NCBI GenBank assembly: GCA_009103225.1
Contig: RHPI01001616.1
Span: 150,550 to 206,571 of the forward strand
Length of the DNA stretch: 56,022 nucleotides
Origin: Chlorokybus atmophyticus
Taxonomy: Eukaryota; Streptophyta; Chlorokybophyceae; Chlorokybales; Chlorokybaceae
Direction: 5' to 3'
The position numbers and the translations under genes were made by a program. How positions within the stretch are numbered: position 1 is the stretch's first letter; every line of letters begins with the position of its first letter. Below are positions 1 through 11,809 of the stretch, one piece after another. The notes beneath the pieces are model-generated. The model ran no database searches, had not been told where the DNA came from, and was given only the letters and a program-made list of their open reading frames with translations.

Positions 1-1227
1 CCCCCTTTGCGCCCCCCCGCCCTCCCTTGATCAATTGTTTGCTTCTTTATCCGAGTTTGCTGCTTGGCTGCCAAGCAACAACCTTAGCATGCTAAATACC
101 GTCCAACATAGTGTGTCTTTCCGCAACTTTTATGATTGTTCTCTGCCCTTTAACGTATTTCTTTTAAACAATTCAACACGTTGACTAATGTTTGCATTTT
201 CATTCGCACTAAGTCGCAACTGCGATTGCAATTGTCATGGTTAACCAATTTGCACGGAAGTGTCATAATGCAAGGATATTGGAGCTTGCAACTTGCATCT
301 GAAAGGCCATCTTATTGTCATATATGTGTTGCTATTGAATGACACAATGTGTTCATATAGTGTGCAGTTGCCCCGAGGCAACTTGCTCACTGTGGGCGTT
401 TGTGTACAGAAAGTGCGAGAGGGGTATGTGTGAGGCGAACTACTGTGCTTGCTGCTACCGTGCACCGTTGCCAGGCTGCTGAGGGGCCCAGCCAGCTGTT
501 TGCTTTGGTTGCTTTGCTGACTACTGCCTTGGTTTGCCTAACACTAACTTGCACCCTGCACCCCACCGCACTATCATTCTACACTGTTTGCTAGCGTGTG
601 TAGAAGTCAGTGGTTGCTTGTGTCAGTCAGTCACTCAGATTTGCGTATTTACATCTGCATGGTTGCGCATGTGTGGCACAACATGTTAACTGCATGTATA
701 GGCAACCATGAATGTTCGTGCGTGGAGGAATCCGAGTTGTTGTTGTGCCTTCACACACGTGATGTGAAATTACCGTTCGGTACTTCAAGAATTCATATTG
801 CTGTAAGTATACAGTAACGCTAAGCTACATGCTTGAGCGGACAATGCCAAGCAGGATTAGCACAGTAAAAGCTTGTATGAAGAGGCTTTCTTGCGACGAG
901 TCACTGATAACGCCGCCCTTGTTGCTGATAGTCGTCAACAAGGCTGCAATTGATAATGTAGTTGTCGGATTGTGGCATAACACCACAATTAGGTTGTACG
1001 CTGAGGCACCCCTCACTACGTGCTTGCAAACAAAAACATCAGCGTGCACACCTACAAGTCTAAGCTCTCTGACCTACGAGTCGCCATTACCAGCGCTGTA
1101 TTTTGTCTGCACCTTGTGACCTACAATAGCATGCACTACAATGCTGCACAAACCCCTACAAAACGAACACCAACAGAACCTAACTTCTCCTGTACAACTA
1201 CGCCTATGGGAGCCTACCGCAACAACA
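1..1227. other. left edge, no supported gene
   Basis: I see no reading frame here with recognisable domains or a consistent splice pattern. The stretch lies downstream of the DnaJ gene on the minus strand, so its right end should contain that gene's 3' untranslated region. The first 30 bases are C-rich, like the homopolymer edges of the internal assembly gaps. Confidence 0.4.
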
Positions 1228-2595
1228 TCAAGCAACTACACCTGCCGCTGACAGCGCATTATATGCAGCCACGATGCGCTTGAACCGATCTTCCGCAACC
1301 TTCTTTGCCCTATCACCAATGTGCTTGTCAGGATGCCACGCAATGACGCATTTCCTGTACGCATTCTTGAGAGCGGACTGGGTGAGTTTCTCATCCTGCG
1401 ATATGCCGAGTGTTTCCCTGTGCTCGCAACCGGGCTGGACCGTCCAGGCATGAGTTTGATAGTAACTGTTGGAGTGGCTGTGGTTGTGGCTTGAGGCTCT
1501 TTCATGAGCCTTTTGCTTCTTGGACACTCTCTCTTGAGAAGCCTTCTCTTCCCTGGCCTGCTGATGCAACCTCCATCTCACCTCCCGAATGTGGTCCCAC
1601 TCTTCAAAGCGCTGCTGTCCCTCTGCCGAACTCCTGTACCTGCTCAGCAATCATGACATATTTGTCTCTTTGCCTGCCTGCATGAGCATGCGTGCATGTG
1701 TGTGTGTGTGCGCGTGCGTGCGTGCATGTGTGTGTGCGCACATGCACGCATGGCCACCCATGCAAGCGTAACTGTTTGCAATCATGTGACCCCACCCATA
1801 CATCTAATACAAGCAAGCAGCAAAAAAACGCGTAGCTAAGGATAACAACCAACAAGCGAACAGCATAGAATAAAAGGTGTACACGTTGCAGTGCCATGTA
1901 CTGTACAACCGACATGAGCTCATGTTGTACCTGAATTCTTCCTCTTCAGCCTGTTGTTGTTGCTGTTGTTTGCGGAACTGCGCCCACGCCCGCCGCCAGA
2001 GCGACTTGAGGCTCGTGTTCTGCCAGCTGTCGTGCAGCTCGTAGAAGAACCACACGTGCTCGCTGCCGCCCCGTCGAGGACTCCCGCCTCCCGCATCAGA
2101 CCGCGCATGCCGCTTGGCCTGCGGCTTCGGCGTAGTCCCGAATATGTTCCAAAACTCCGCATGACCCAAACCCCGAAAGCGCCTCAACTCACGCCTCGCC
2201 GCTGCACGCCTCTCCCTATGAATCAAACACATACTGGCACATAAGCACGCACACACGCACGCGCACGCATACACACCCCTATGCAAATGCATGCACACGC
2301 GCACGCACCTACAACATATCAACACAATGAACTGGATGATACTCAGTGCATACTACCCTTTGACAGATGATACAACATCACACCTGTTTCGTTCAGTGCG
2401 ATCGAGTCTGTCTTGAAAGTTTCCCATCCACCTGCCTTTACTTTTGTGCGTGGCCATGCCGCGTGCGCCACCATTGATGTCGCCGTTGAATGCATTTGCA
2501 CACGCATTCAGCAAGCTTGGCTGCTGCCAGCTGGTTGAAGCTGCTGCTGGCAGAAGCCACGCATGTCCGCGGCGCAAAAGCCATGCTTGCTGCAT
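1228..2595 (-). CDS. DnaJ (J-domain) co-chaperone with long N-terminal extension
   Basis: Three exons, 2384-2595, 1931-2215 and 1228-1639, join in phase (AG|G at both junctions, GT-AG introns) to give about 302 residues. The last exon carries a J domain at the C terminus: helix II (ALKNAYRKCVIAW) runs into the HPD motif at residues 268-270, the tripeptide that stimulates Hsp70 ATPase. Helix III follows (RFKRIVAAYNAL). Before it are a basic and glutamine-rich region and a His/Ser-rich linker. The N terminus (MQQAWLLRRGHAWLLP) is short, basic and hydrophobic, which would suit an organelle targeting peptide. No Gly/Phe region, zinc finger or DnaJ C-terminal domain is visible, so it is a type III J protein. 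The J domain is secure; the start codon and targeting are inferred. Confidence 0.86.
1682..1750. repeat. alternating purine-pyrimidine (TG/CG) tract in an intron
   Basis: A TG, CG and CA-rich tract fills the second intron of the DnaJ gene. Comparable tracts recur in introns across the window, for example near 3160-3270, 4780-5010, 6590-6665, 14520-14620, 16480-16620, 18960-19060, 20370-20500, 22925-23035, 47860-48090 and 52255-52345. Confidence 0.7.
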
Positions 2596-2939
2596 GGAAG
2601 GGAGGCTTCTTGATGTTATGAAGAACTGTCTTGAGCTATGCTCTCCTCAATGTGATACTGCACAAGGGAAATGAAGTCATTGTTACATGCACTGGCCTCA
2701 TAGCGCAAACACCCGCATACTAATGTGCATACGCGTGGTTGTGAGCATTGCATCAAATGGTTGTGTATCTCGATGTACATATTCACATGTACATACTGGA
2801 AGAAACCCACACAGATGCACCTCCATGCAGATGTAATCATGACATACATCAATGTGGAAAGGCACATGGTACATGTGAACATGGGTGTGCACGCATGCGC
2901 GCGGTGTATGTCTACACTGCTTCATGGCGGAGAGACCCG
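2596..2939. other. spacer between two minus-strand genes
   Basis: The spacer lies upstream of the DnaJ start and downstream of the LYR gene. It probably contains the DnaJ promoter and the LYR 3' end. No TATA-like element or terminator is evident by eye. Confidence 0.35.
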
Positions 2940-3974
2940 TTAACGGTCAAGCACACATGCACTTCCATATGCATGTGTACATATTATACACACCTTCTTC
3001 AGCACCCAACGGTACATATCATAACCTCGCGCAATGACTTTGCGAGCCTCTTCCGGCTCAGTCTCATCTGAGTATGACTGCCAAAGCAGAGGTTAAAACA
3101 AAGCTCAGCACCAGTTGATAAACCAAGCCCTGTGCTGCCAGTCAAAGGCTGTGTGCGCGCTCGTGTATATGTCTGCATGCGCGCGTGCATACAGGTGTGC
3201 GTGCCTGTGTGCCTGTGTGCATATGCGTGCGTGCGTGTGTGTGCAAGTTTGTCTGCGCAAGTGTGCGTGTAACAACAACCATGTACCGCAAAGTTCTCAC
3301 GGGCATGCGCGCGATAGTACGAGCCCGCGTCACGCGGCAAAAGCCGGCTTGCTCGGATAATCTGCAAGCATCATGTTCAAGGTCTCAACTTCTCAAGTTC
3401 TTGATATATACTCAAACACCACGAAGTGCAACATGCTCTCACATAACACAACACTGCTGTCGGCTTTGCTTTGATACCTCAACTAATCCCAGCATGCACT
3501 TGCAATGCTGTTTCATACTTTATCACCACTCTCGCAACAACTACGGCTGCACACAGCCGCAGCAAGTGCAAAACTGTCGACCGTAAGCATAAGCAGCGGT
3601 ATGCAACTGCGAGACTGCTGTTGCTACGTAGGGAACGTTAATACTAAAATAATATGTGTCATAATTGTGGTCACAATCACAGCGTTGCTAGGTGCACTCA
3701 CAACTGACTGCTTCCAACCACTAGCGCCAATTAGCAAGCTGAAGTGAGCGGACTGATAGACAGCATGCAACAAGCAAGCAAAACCCTTGCGTTGCATGCG
3801 CCCGCATACAGCAGCAGGCTGTCGAGCAAGCTGGGGGAGCAAGCAGCGGATGCTTTTGACATGCGAAACACCAAGCATGCTTTCAGCGCTTACTGTTCTG
3901 TAAAGCCGCAACGCCTCCGCTCGTACCACACCACCACCGCCGCCGCCGCGCACAACCCCGCCGCCGCCGCTCAT
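2940..3974 (-). CDS. LYR-motif (complex 1 LYR/LYRM9-like) small protein
   Basis: Three short exons, 3894-3974, 3280-3361 and 2994-3067, join in phase. Exon 1 gives a Gly-rich start followed by the signature EALRLYRT, whose LYR tripeptide names the family. Exon 2 continues with LLPRDAGSYYRAHARENF, and exon 3 with DETEPEEARKVIARGYDMYR then WVLKK. The order LYR, then YYR..AR.NF..H, then a DE-E-R helix and a Trp near the end is that of small mitochondrial LYR proteins, which bind acyl-carrier protein and help Fe-S or respiratory-complex assembly. Reading through after 2994 adds 17 codons and a stop at 2940-2942; a further spliced last exon is also possible, so the C terminus is uncertain. Its start lies 100 bp from the start of GPAA1 on the opposite strand. 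Confidence 0.83.
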
Positions 3975-4074
3975 ACCAGCAGGCAACCAGCTTGAGGTTA
4001 TGAGCGTGAAGCTGGTTGCTAACAAGCTCAGCTTTCAGGTTGGAGACTGAGCTGTGAGTTTGGAACAGTGTAGC
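3975..4074. promoter_or_regulatory. putative bidirectional promoter LYR / GPAA1
   Basis: Only 100 bp separate the inferred start codons of the LYR gene (minus strand) and GPAA1 (plus strand), so both 5' untranslated regions and any core promoters must overlap here or lie inside the neighbouring gene. No TATA box is visible. This is inference from spacing alone. Confidence 0.5.
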
Positions 4075-7000
4075 ATGGCGGCGTCGGCAATGACAGCAAC
4101 AAGTACGACCACGCCCACGACCACAACGAAGCACAAGCATACTGCAAAACGGAAGCCACTCGTGCGGCTGTTGATGCTACTGCTTGCCCATGCCGACATC
4201 ATCTGGTAGGATTTCAGCTAGTTGTCTGCTTGCTGGCTTGCTGTTGTTGTTGTGGTCGTTGCTGGCGACGATGGTGATGGTCTCTTGATTGTCGTCGACA
4301 GTGGCTTGCTGTACGTCGCTGGCGTGGTTGGTGTGGGCTGCTACCCGCGCATGGCCAGGGCCATGCACGTCTCGGAGAACGCCTTCATGCCAGGTGCAAA
4401 GTACAACCAGCTGCAAGCATGCTTGCAGCGGTCAATCAAGCTGGTCAGTTTTGTTCATGGATGCATCCACTTGCAAGCATTGGCCGAGCTTATGTTTGGC
4501 TTCTCCTAAAGAAAGCAGTGCATTAGTATTCATGAACATGCTACTCAAGTCAAGCATAACGCAATGCACATTGTTATATGTCCTGAATGCGATTGCAGCG
4601 GGTTGCATTAGGTAAAAGTTACTGTCCAACGTCCTGTGCTGGTACTTATGTCACACAGGTACTCCTAACCCTGCATTCCCATATAGTCGCGCAGCTGAAG
4701 TCACGCATCTTGCAGCTCAGCTCACCACTAACATCAGGTAACCAAGCACTCTACTGTGTTTGTTGAACTGTGTATGGGTGCATGCGTGCTTATGTGTGTG
4801 CGTGCGCGCATGCGCACATGTGCATGCGCACCTTTATGTGCGTGCCCGTGCACATGCGTGTATGCGAATGTGTGTGTGTGCGCTCATGCATATACATGCG
4901 CGCGACTGCGTGTGTATACGCATGCGTATACACACGCAGTCCCGCGCATGCCCTGCGTGCGCGAATGTACCTGCGAGCTCACATGGCACGTGTGCGTGCA
5001 CATGCATCAGACGTGCATGTGTGTACGCTCACTTTGCATGGCAGGGCAGCGCGACACCGCAATGGCTGCAGCAACACTTGGAATACGCGGGGATCGATGC
5101 TTACACGCAGACATTTCCATCAGCATTATCAGCAGCAGTCAGTGATGGAGAACAACCAACTGGCATCAATGTTGTTGGCATCCTCCGAGCAACAAAGGCA
5201 GACGGCAGCGAAGGAATTGTGCTTGCCACTCCGGTTAACTGGCTCAACCCGGTGAGCAACTCAGCAACAGTATTCGCACCGCACACATGTACAGATGTGC
5301 GTAGTTGTACAAGAGTGTGTGCACATATGGACACACTCACACATCTGATGCTCACGCATACATGCTCGTGATTACGCACATGTGTACATATGTGTACATG
5401 GACACGTGGGTGCATTATGCATACGTGTCGTGCTTGGCACACGTGTGAATGTGTGCATGTGTATGTGTGCACAAGTCGCAATCAACCATTGAGCGTCGTG
5501 CTCACGAACATTCATATTTGCTTCTCCAGAGTTCAGTTGATGCGCTGGCAGTAGCCTTTGGCTCAGTGCTGATGCAGCATCTTGCAACAATGCCGTGGCT
5601 TGCGAAGGACATCGTGTGGTTGGCCTGCGATGCTTCAACTGGTACAATTGTTGTCTTTGTTGCGCGCATGTTGCCAATATAGTTCTATCAACCAATATGC
5701 CGGTTGTTTCGCAGGAGCTCATGCGGGTATTGAAGCATGGGTCAACCAGTACTACTCGCCTACGCACGCACACACGCAAAGCGCATCCAACAACACCTCG
5801 CAACAGTACTTTCAACGTGCTGGCGCAATCCAGACCGCGATCGTGCTGGACTTTGCCACCGCATCCTTTGACACAGTTGAAGTGAGCCAACACTGTTAAC
5901 AATGTTGTTGTTGCTGGTTTTTCGCGCACGCGCTATCGACGACACATCTGTGACAATCTGCTTTTCCGCAGATTGCTGTGCAGGGTTTAAACGGCAGGTT
6001 GCCCAATTTGGACCTGGTCACTGTTGCACAGCAGGAATCTTCTCACATGCAGTTGCCATTCCAGCTGGCAGTGATGAAGAAGCACGAGGCATTGCAGAGG
6101 TTTGTGCAGCAAACTCTATCGAAGCAACTTGTTACCACACACGTTCGACATGTTTGGCCAAAATGCACTCACCCACATGCTCTCGGTTGATTACTTTGTG
6201 ATGTTTACAGCTTGTCTGTTCCCAAATTTCTTAGACAAGTTGACGAATACATCCCAGGAGCACAATCGTATTGGGGCTCAGTTCAACCTCTCCTCAACTT
6301 CTTACAAGAACAGGTACTGATGCCAAACCCAACACTGTAAAGCACACTGTAGACTGTTCTGATAAAGTGTAATGTTGTATACATGTCACAGTTGGTGGGG
6401 GTTCCGACGGGTGTGCATGCAGCCTTTTTAGAATATGCCATTGATGCGATCACACTTCGCTTGGAAGGGCGCTCAACGCAGAGTCGCAACCGCAACGTGG
6501 CATCTGACCGCAACATCCACAAGCTTGGGAGGTATTGAGCTCATGCGACTAACTGTAGTTCAGTGTGCGACTCACCAAAACACGCACACACGCGCGCAAT
6601 GTGTTGTTATGTGTCACATGTGTACTGTGCGTGCGTGCATGCGTGCGCATGCGCGTGTGTGTAACCGTGTCAAAAACAGGTACATGGAGCAGCTGATTAG
6701 AGACTGCAACAACCTTCTCGAGCGTCTCCATCACTCGCACTCGCTGTATTTACTCACTGACGCCTCAGTGACATCATTCGTGTCCATCAACGACTACATG
6801 TTGCCTTTGGGGCTGCTCCTTGCAGCTCTTCCATTGAAGGCAGGCGCCATCGCTGCTGCAGCGCACACAACAGCTGGCAGCAACTTCACACCGAGCGCTT
6901 GGCTTTATTCTTTGCTTGTTGTGGCCATAGCAGTCTTTGGCTGCTGTATCGTCGGCGCTTCAGTCATCATCAGCCTATGGCAACCAACCAGCAATAGTTT

Positions 7001-7430
7001 CACATTCCCGCTGTGGTCAGTTCTGTTGGCGGTTGTGCTTGCAACAACAGTCTCATTCAAGAATCCTCTCCAACTTAAGGATTACATGCCGCCATGGAAG
7101 GCAGTGAAGTGTGTCACGCTGGCGGTTACAGCAGCGGGGTTGGCGACGGTGTCAATGTTGGATTTTGCTCTTGCGCTCACGTGCACCATTGCGCTGGTCC
7201 CTGCGGCTCTGCTTGCTGGGCCAACTGGCGGTGTTGTGGCCAAGGCTGCTGTGGTGTTGTTGTCGCCAATTGGGACGGCGCTACTGTTGGGTCCAAGCTT
7301 TTGTTGGGATGTCTTCAGGGCTTCTGCGCAGAGTTATGTGCAGTGGTGGACTTTGGCGTTTCCCGTCTTACTCACAGTGTACCTGCCCTGTAGCTTGCTA
7401 AGCCTGTACCTCGCAGTCTTGGCAAGGTGA
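4075..7430 (+). CDS. GPAA1: GPI transamidase subunit GPAA1 (GAA1)
   Basis: Ten exons (4075-4205, 4302-4393, 4659-4737, 5050-5251, 5530-5641, 5715-5881, 5972-6099, 6211-6313, 6392-6531, 6680-7430) join without a frame break into 634 residues; human GPAA1 has 621. GPAA1 is part of the ER membrane complex that attaches GPI anchors to proteins. An N-terminal membrane segment (GLLYVAGVVGVGCY) is followed by the family motif HVSENAFMPG. The lumenal peptidase-like domain shows AGIDAYTQTF, GINVVGILRATKADG, WLAKDIVWLA, GIEAWVNQYY, GAIQTAIVLDF and GLNGRLPNLDL in family order. The last exon has NNLLERLHHSHSLYLL and SFVSINDYMLPLG, then several hydrophobic membrane spans to the stop. The start at 4075 is the first ATG in frame with exon 1. 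Identity is secure; individual splice sites are chosen by phase and homology. Confidence 0.94.
4904..4941. repeat. 38-bp perfect palindrome in GPAA1 intron 3
   Basis: The sequence is a perfect inverted repeat with no spacer, with 19-bp arms beginning GACTGCGTGTG and centred on GCATGC. It lies within a TG/CG-rich intron and could extrude as a cruciform. Confidence 0.85.
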
Positions 7431-8090
7431 TGCCTTGTGCACATTCTTGTAGACATGACATGGTTGAATTGCAAGTATGGTGCCACCAAGCGTGTCATGC
7501 CACACACTTTCACTGCCTATTGCATGCTGTTCCATGTGATATCCATGGTGTATGCTTTAAATGTTGCGTGCATGCTTTCATAGACAATTTGCAAAGCCCC
7601 AGACACCAAGTGACTGGCTCATGCAGTTGTTCGAGAATTCATTGAACATCACCTGCGTGATATAGTCTCGCAAGTTACTTGATCACAAGTCGTAACCAAA
7701 GTGATAACTGATGTTTGCTTCACTTGGCGGAGGTGGAACCCGAATGTACCTTGCTCGTTTCGTGCAAACTGCATCATAACAAAACTTTGCCGTCAACTTG
7801 TGTGTTGGTGCCTTCTGCATGACAGCAATGAGAAAGCATTCAGGAACGAGAAAGAGACATAGCTGGTGAGATAGCTTGCAAGCTTCACAGTTAGTAACAG
7901 CGCGCAGTGTTCTACTACTAGCTCGCTGCTGCTCAGCCCTTCTGACCTGGCCCCCTGCACATGGCCAGTCACATCTGCATGCGGGTTGAAGTGGTACATG
8001 CACAGCCGCGCAAACTCTTTGCGAATGATCGCCAGCAGCTGCGGCTGTGTTGGAGTATGCAATATCCAGAGGGTGAGAGGTCCGTTTTCT
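7431..8090. other. convergent spacer, possible extra minus-strand exon
   Basis: The spacer separates the ends of GPAA1 (plus) and the NACK_C gene (minus), so it should hold both 3' untranslated regions. On the minus strand, roughly 7930-8045 reads QLLAIIRKEFARLCMYHF followed by NPHADVTGHVQ, which looks protein-like but matches nothing I recognise. It lies just past the NACK_C stop in another frame and could be an alternative 3' exon. Confidence 0.3.
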
Positions 8091-11000
8091 TTACAAAGCT
8101 ATGTGCTGCAGGCCGTGCTTGGGCAACTTGGGCAGTTTGGGTGTTCGGGGAGTCTGGCTCTTGACGTAAACAAGGTCGTACATGTCCGAGTTAAGGTGGG
8201 CTCTGTACAGCTGACAGACCAGCGCAGAGCCTTCTGTCATCGTGCGCTCATCACAACCCGGCGCCCACCACTTGTACACTAGCTGCGCCTTCCTGTCTTT
8301 AGAGTTTAGAGGGATCTGCCCATCACAACAAGTGCAATAATTAGTCAGTTGCTGCCTGTGCTTAAGTAAACCAGTGCTGATGAACGATGAGTCGATACAG
8401 GGGGTTGTGTGTGACCATCCGAATGTGCTTATTGCTGTTTACCTGCCAGTGCTTGTACAGCTCTTCACGCGCGGCTGGGCTGATGATCTTCTTGAGCAGG
8501 CGTGCTAGGAGTCCTCGTTCTCTATCAATGGCTTTGGCATCCCCAACCTGAGAACCGCCGGAACATGATGATAAACTTGAATATGACCAATGTGCGCCTA
8601 CTGTGAGGTCAGTGACAGTCTCGCAACATGTACCTGACCAAGCACATCACCACGCCCAAATCGATGCCGGGTCTGCAACCACTTGAGCCTCCTATACTCC
8701 ACCTCGTAGTAAAATGCATCTGGTGTTTGCCTGTTTGAAACCTGCCAGGCAGCATGCAAGACATCGACTTACGGTCAGCTCAGTCACAACATGAAGCGCA
8801 TGCTGCAGATAGGGCAGTACCACAAAGGCGATGTAGAAGCGGGATCTGTGCAGCAATGGAATGAACAACTCTTCCCACAGCTGCACCACACTTGCCATCA
8901 TCTCTTTGCCGTCCATCTGGACCGTGTCGGTGAAATGCTTCAAGCCAAACGAGCTTGGCGTGCTTACATACAAGAGTTTATACGTCAGTTACAAGCGCAA
9001 GGTGCGTTAAACCAAAACAGGTTACAGTGCTTGAGATACACAGGCATGTGTATCATCTGTGCACGTATCAGCTGCGAAAAGATGGCAGCTGAAGTACCTG
9101 GCTGCGGAGGTAGTCATCGCCTCATCCCTCTCTTTTGACAATAATAGATTGCGCTCCTCCAATCGCAGAACCTCTCCTACAAGCAACTGCACCAGGAGTT
9201 GCACCTCCAGTTAAGCCAAGCGGTTCCGAGCATGACATTAGCAAAGTTTCTGATGAGACCCACACACATGCCTCAAAACTATCTTTGGGTACTGTATGAC
9301 ATACAACTTGGTCTATGCAAGCAATGCAACCTGGCACACACGCCCACACACACAGAGACACAGATCAACATGTAGAGAACACACAGCAACACAAAGCAGC
9401 TGATGTACGCAGATGCTAGTCACAACAGGCTGACTGGCCTAGTTACAAGGCTACCTGTTTTTGGTACTGCAATTTGGACACCTCATCCCTCAATTCTACA
9501 ATGTACTTCTTGACAGTCCCCACGTTCTCCTCCAAAGCCTGTGCGAGTGAAGTGTATCAAACAACAGACCAATACTGCAACCTTGTGCACGCTGCCACCC
9601 TGAAGCCCCTGCACCTTCTCAAATAGCATGCGGAGCTTCTCAATGTTGAACAGCACCATGCCATTGGCAGCCACCCCACCAGCTGGCAGAGGCTTGCTGG
9701 CAAGCTTGTTTGATGGTGCTTGCTGCTGATTTTGCCACCTGAACAGTAAAACTGTTGGCTATTTTAACAGGTTTAACTGCTGTCATCTGGCTCAACCACC
9801 GACTCCTCCATGTAACAAATGGACACGCATATCCTTGCTGACCTGCCATGTTGCTGGCCATCATCCCGCTGCACCAACTGCATCTGCAGCTGGTTATGTA
9901 TGGTGTTGATGTCATCGGTTGATTTGGACAGAGGAATGTGCGAATGCTCGCTGTTGGCATTCTTCTCTGTCAGCACGCGCCTGCTGCTTCGTACAAGATC
10001 CTCCGAAGTGGCTGTCGCTGCATCAAAGTACATCTTGTCCAGGGACGCCTGCCAACGAACAGCAACACATAGAGTCGTGGACAGCGTGTTGATAGATACC
10101 TTCAAACGAACGTGTGCACACAATCCAAGTCACAAATAACAATTCAGCTATGTAAGTGCCACCAGAGTCAGTTAGCATATTGCAAGCACACCTGCATGTC
10201 TGCAAGCCTGGCTTCTAGGTCCCTTACGGCCCCCTCAGCGAGGTTACCCATCTCATTGGGCGGTAGCTCCTGTTAACATCAGCAATAAACATTGGATCAG
10301 ATCATCAGTCATAAAGGCCCAGAGCCAACACTACAAAGTTGGCAGAGTAAAAGGTGTTTATATAACTATTCTGATCAGTGCAAATGTCTTTTCTCATCTC
10401 TCCCATAAGCCCACTTGTAGTCCATGTGATGCTCACCAACATAAAGTTGCATGCCCAGGAACTAGAGTTGCATGCAGCATGAATGCAACATGGCAAGTTT
10501 ATTCCTGCTCCTCATCCTCGAACTGGCAGCTACCGAGCACGTTTACACATGTTTACCAACAACACATGTCAAGTCTTACCTGCGGTGGTGGAAAAGCCTG
10601 TGTAGACTGCCGCAAGGCCCGCATTGCATCGTCCCTTTCCCTCATCAAAACATCTGCGCCTACAATGGTATATGCCGTGGGCAACAAGCAACGCACCAGC
10701 GAGCGTGCATCTGTTGCTTATCATCAGTGATACTCTGCTACTGACAATAAACTCACCTTCTTGGCTTTTGGCTGCCTTGATCATCAAGGTGATCTCATTC
10801 TGCACGCTTTGCCATGCCTGCTGAGCCTCATTGCGTGCCGGGCTGTATGTGTCTTCGTCCTTCGTTCGGCCTTGCACATACCAGTGCTAAGCAAGTCTGA
10901 TTATGGGAAATCAAACACGTAACCGTTGAACAGCGGAAACTCTTCAGCTTACCTGTCCGGCCACTGTCATCCGTTGAATGCTCGTCGTGGGTAGCGTCAG

Positions 11001-11249
11001 CTGACAGCGTGCGTGATGAAGTTGAAGCCCCATCAGCCGACACATCTGCTTCATCACGACAATAGAATATGTGAAGAACACACTTGCCTGCTTTTGCACA
11101 AGAGACTCTAGCCAAGACTTACCCCCAGCCCTGCCATTTGCAGCACCTGCACTCCTTGCTCCAGCACCTCTCCCGCCGCTGCCGGTGCTGTTACCGCCGC
11201 CGCTCCGACCCAGCCCCGCCTGAGCCCAGCTCCACCCAGACGCAGGCAT
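8091..11249 (-). CDS. motor-less NACK_C-domain coiled-coil protein
   Basis: Thirteen exons (11123-11249, 10953-11045, 10757-10870, 10580-10659, 10192-10269, 9843-10048, 9582-9738, 9455-9538, 9098-9204, 8824-8962, 8634-8741, 8443-8547, 8091-8315) keep phase and give about 540 residues. From about residue 360 the protein follows the C-terminal domain of plant NPK1-activating kinesins (NACK_C, DUF3490): QLWEELFIPLLHRSRFYIAF, then DAFYYEVEYRRLKWLQ, AKAIDRERGLLARLL, REELYKHWQ, KDRKAQLVYKWW and TEGSALVCQLYR. The middle region is helical and charged (ENVGTVKKYIVELRDEVSKL; VLRLEERNLLLSKERDEAM), as expected for coiled coil. The N terminus is Gly/Ala/Ser-rich. No kinesin motor (no GxxxxGKT/S P-loop, no switch motifs) occurs in the gene or in the 560 bp upstream. 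The donor after FYIAF may be 8824 or 8821. In land plants NACK proteins bind a MAPKKK at the phragmoplast; a role here is inference. Confidence 0.82.
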
Positions 11250-11809
11250 ACTGTCCCCTCCCCTCCCCGCCTCTGCCACAGCCCGACGACGCTCACCCCG
11301 CCGCCCACACTGCCGACGCCGCCTCCAAACCCTAATTCAAAGCCTGTTTCAAACAGTTTGGAAAAACGCGCTGAAGAGAACCGTTTGCACTAACAGTTCC
11401 TGAGGACCTTTTTTCATGCCTGGGACTCCGATCCTGAATGTCTATCCGAGAGCACAAGTTAATCCGCATAGCTTGTGCGTCCCGCACTTGAGCATGCACA
11501 TGAGCAGATGAGAACACAAGCATAGCATCATGTCAGCTGCATGCTGGATCAGGTCAGCGGCCGTAGCAATGGCGGTGGCGGTGTTGGTGGCGGCGGCGGC
11601 GTTGGCACCAGAGGCAACACTGGAGTGGGTGGGACTAGTGGAGTGTTTTAGACGTGCTGACTGAAGCTTTTGACAAGCGGTTGCGCAGTTTCGCTAGCTG
11701 CTGCTCTCGAGCCTGCTAGTGCATGCTGGTTGGCAAGATCAGGCGTGAGGCGCATTGATGCTTGCACAGTGTGGGCGTTGCTTGACAATAGATTGAAAAC
11801 CTTGCTGCT
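11250..11809. promoter_or_regulatory. divergent spacer between NACK_C gene and RecQ-RdRP gene
   Basis: The 560 bp between the two inferred start codons on opposite strands must carry both promoters. It includes a GGC/GGT-rich run near 11565-11600. I see no kinesin-motor exon here on either strand and no clear TATA element. Confidence 0.45.

Noticed and set aside
1604-1915. Minus-strand frame with His-Thr-Arg-Ala-His runs
   Set aside because: It lies in a DnaJ intron and is made by the CA/TG tract; no family features.
3985-4140. Minus-strand frame rich in Arg opposite GPAA1 exon 1
   Set aside because: It overlaps the GPAA1 start exon and the GGC-rich LYR leader in the wrong frame; no domain.
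8742-8772. A 31-bp mini-intron (GTAAGT to GGCAG) in the NACK_C gene
   Set aside because: Phase would allow it, but a donor at about 8823 or 8820 gives a normal-sized intron and the spacing between FYIAF and YYEVE expected for the NACK_C domain.
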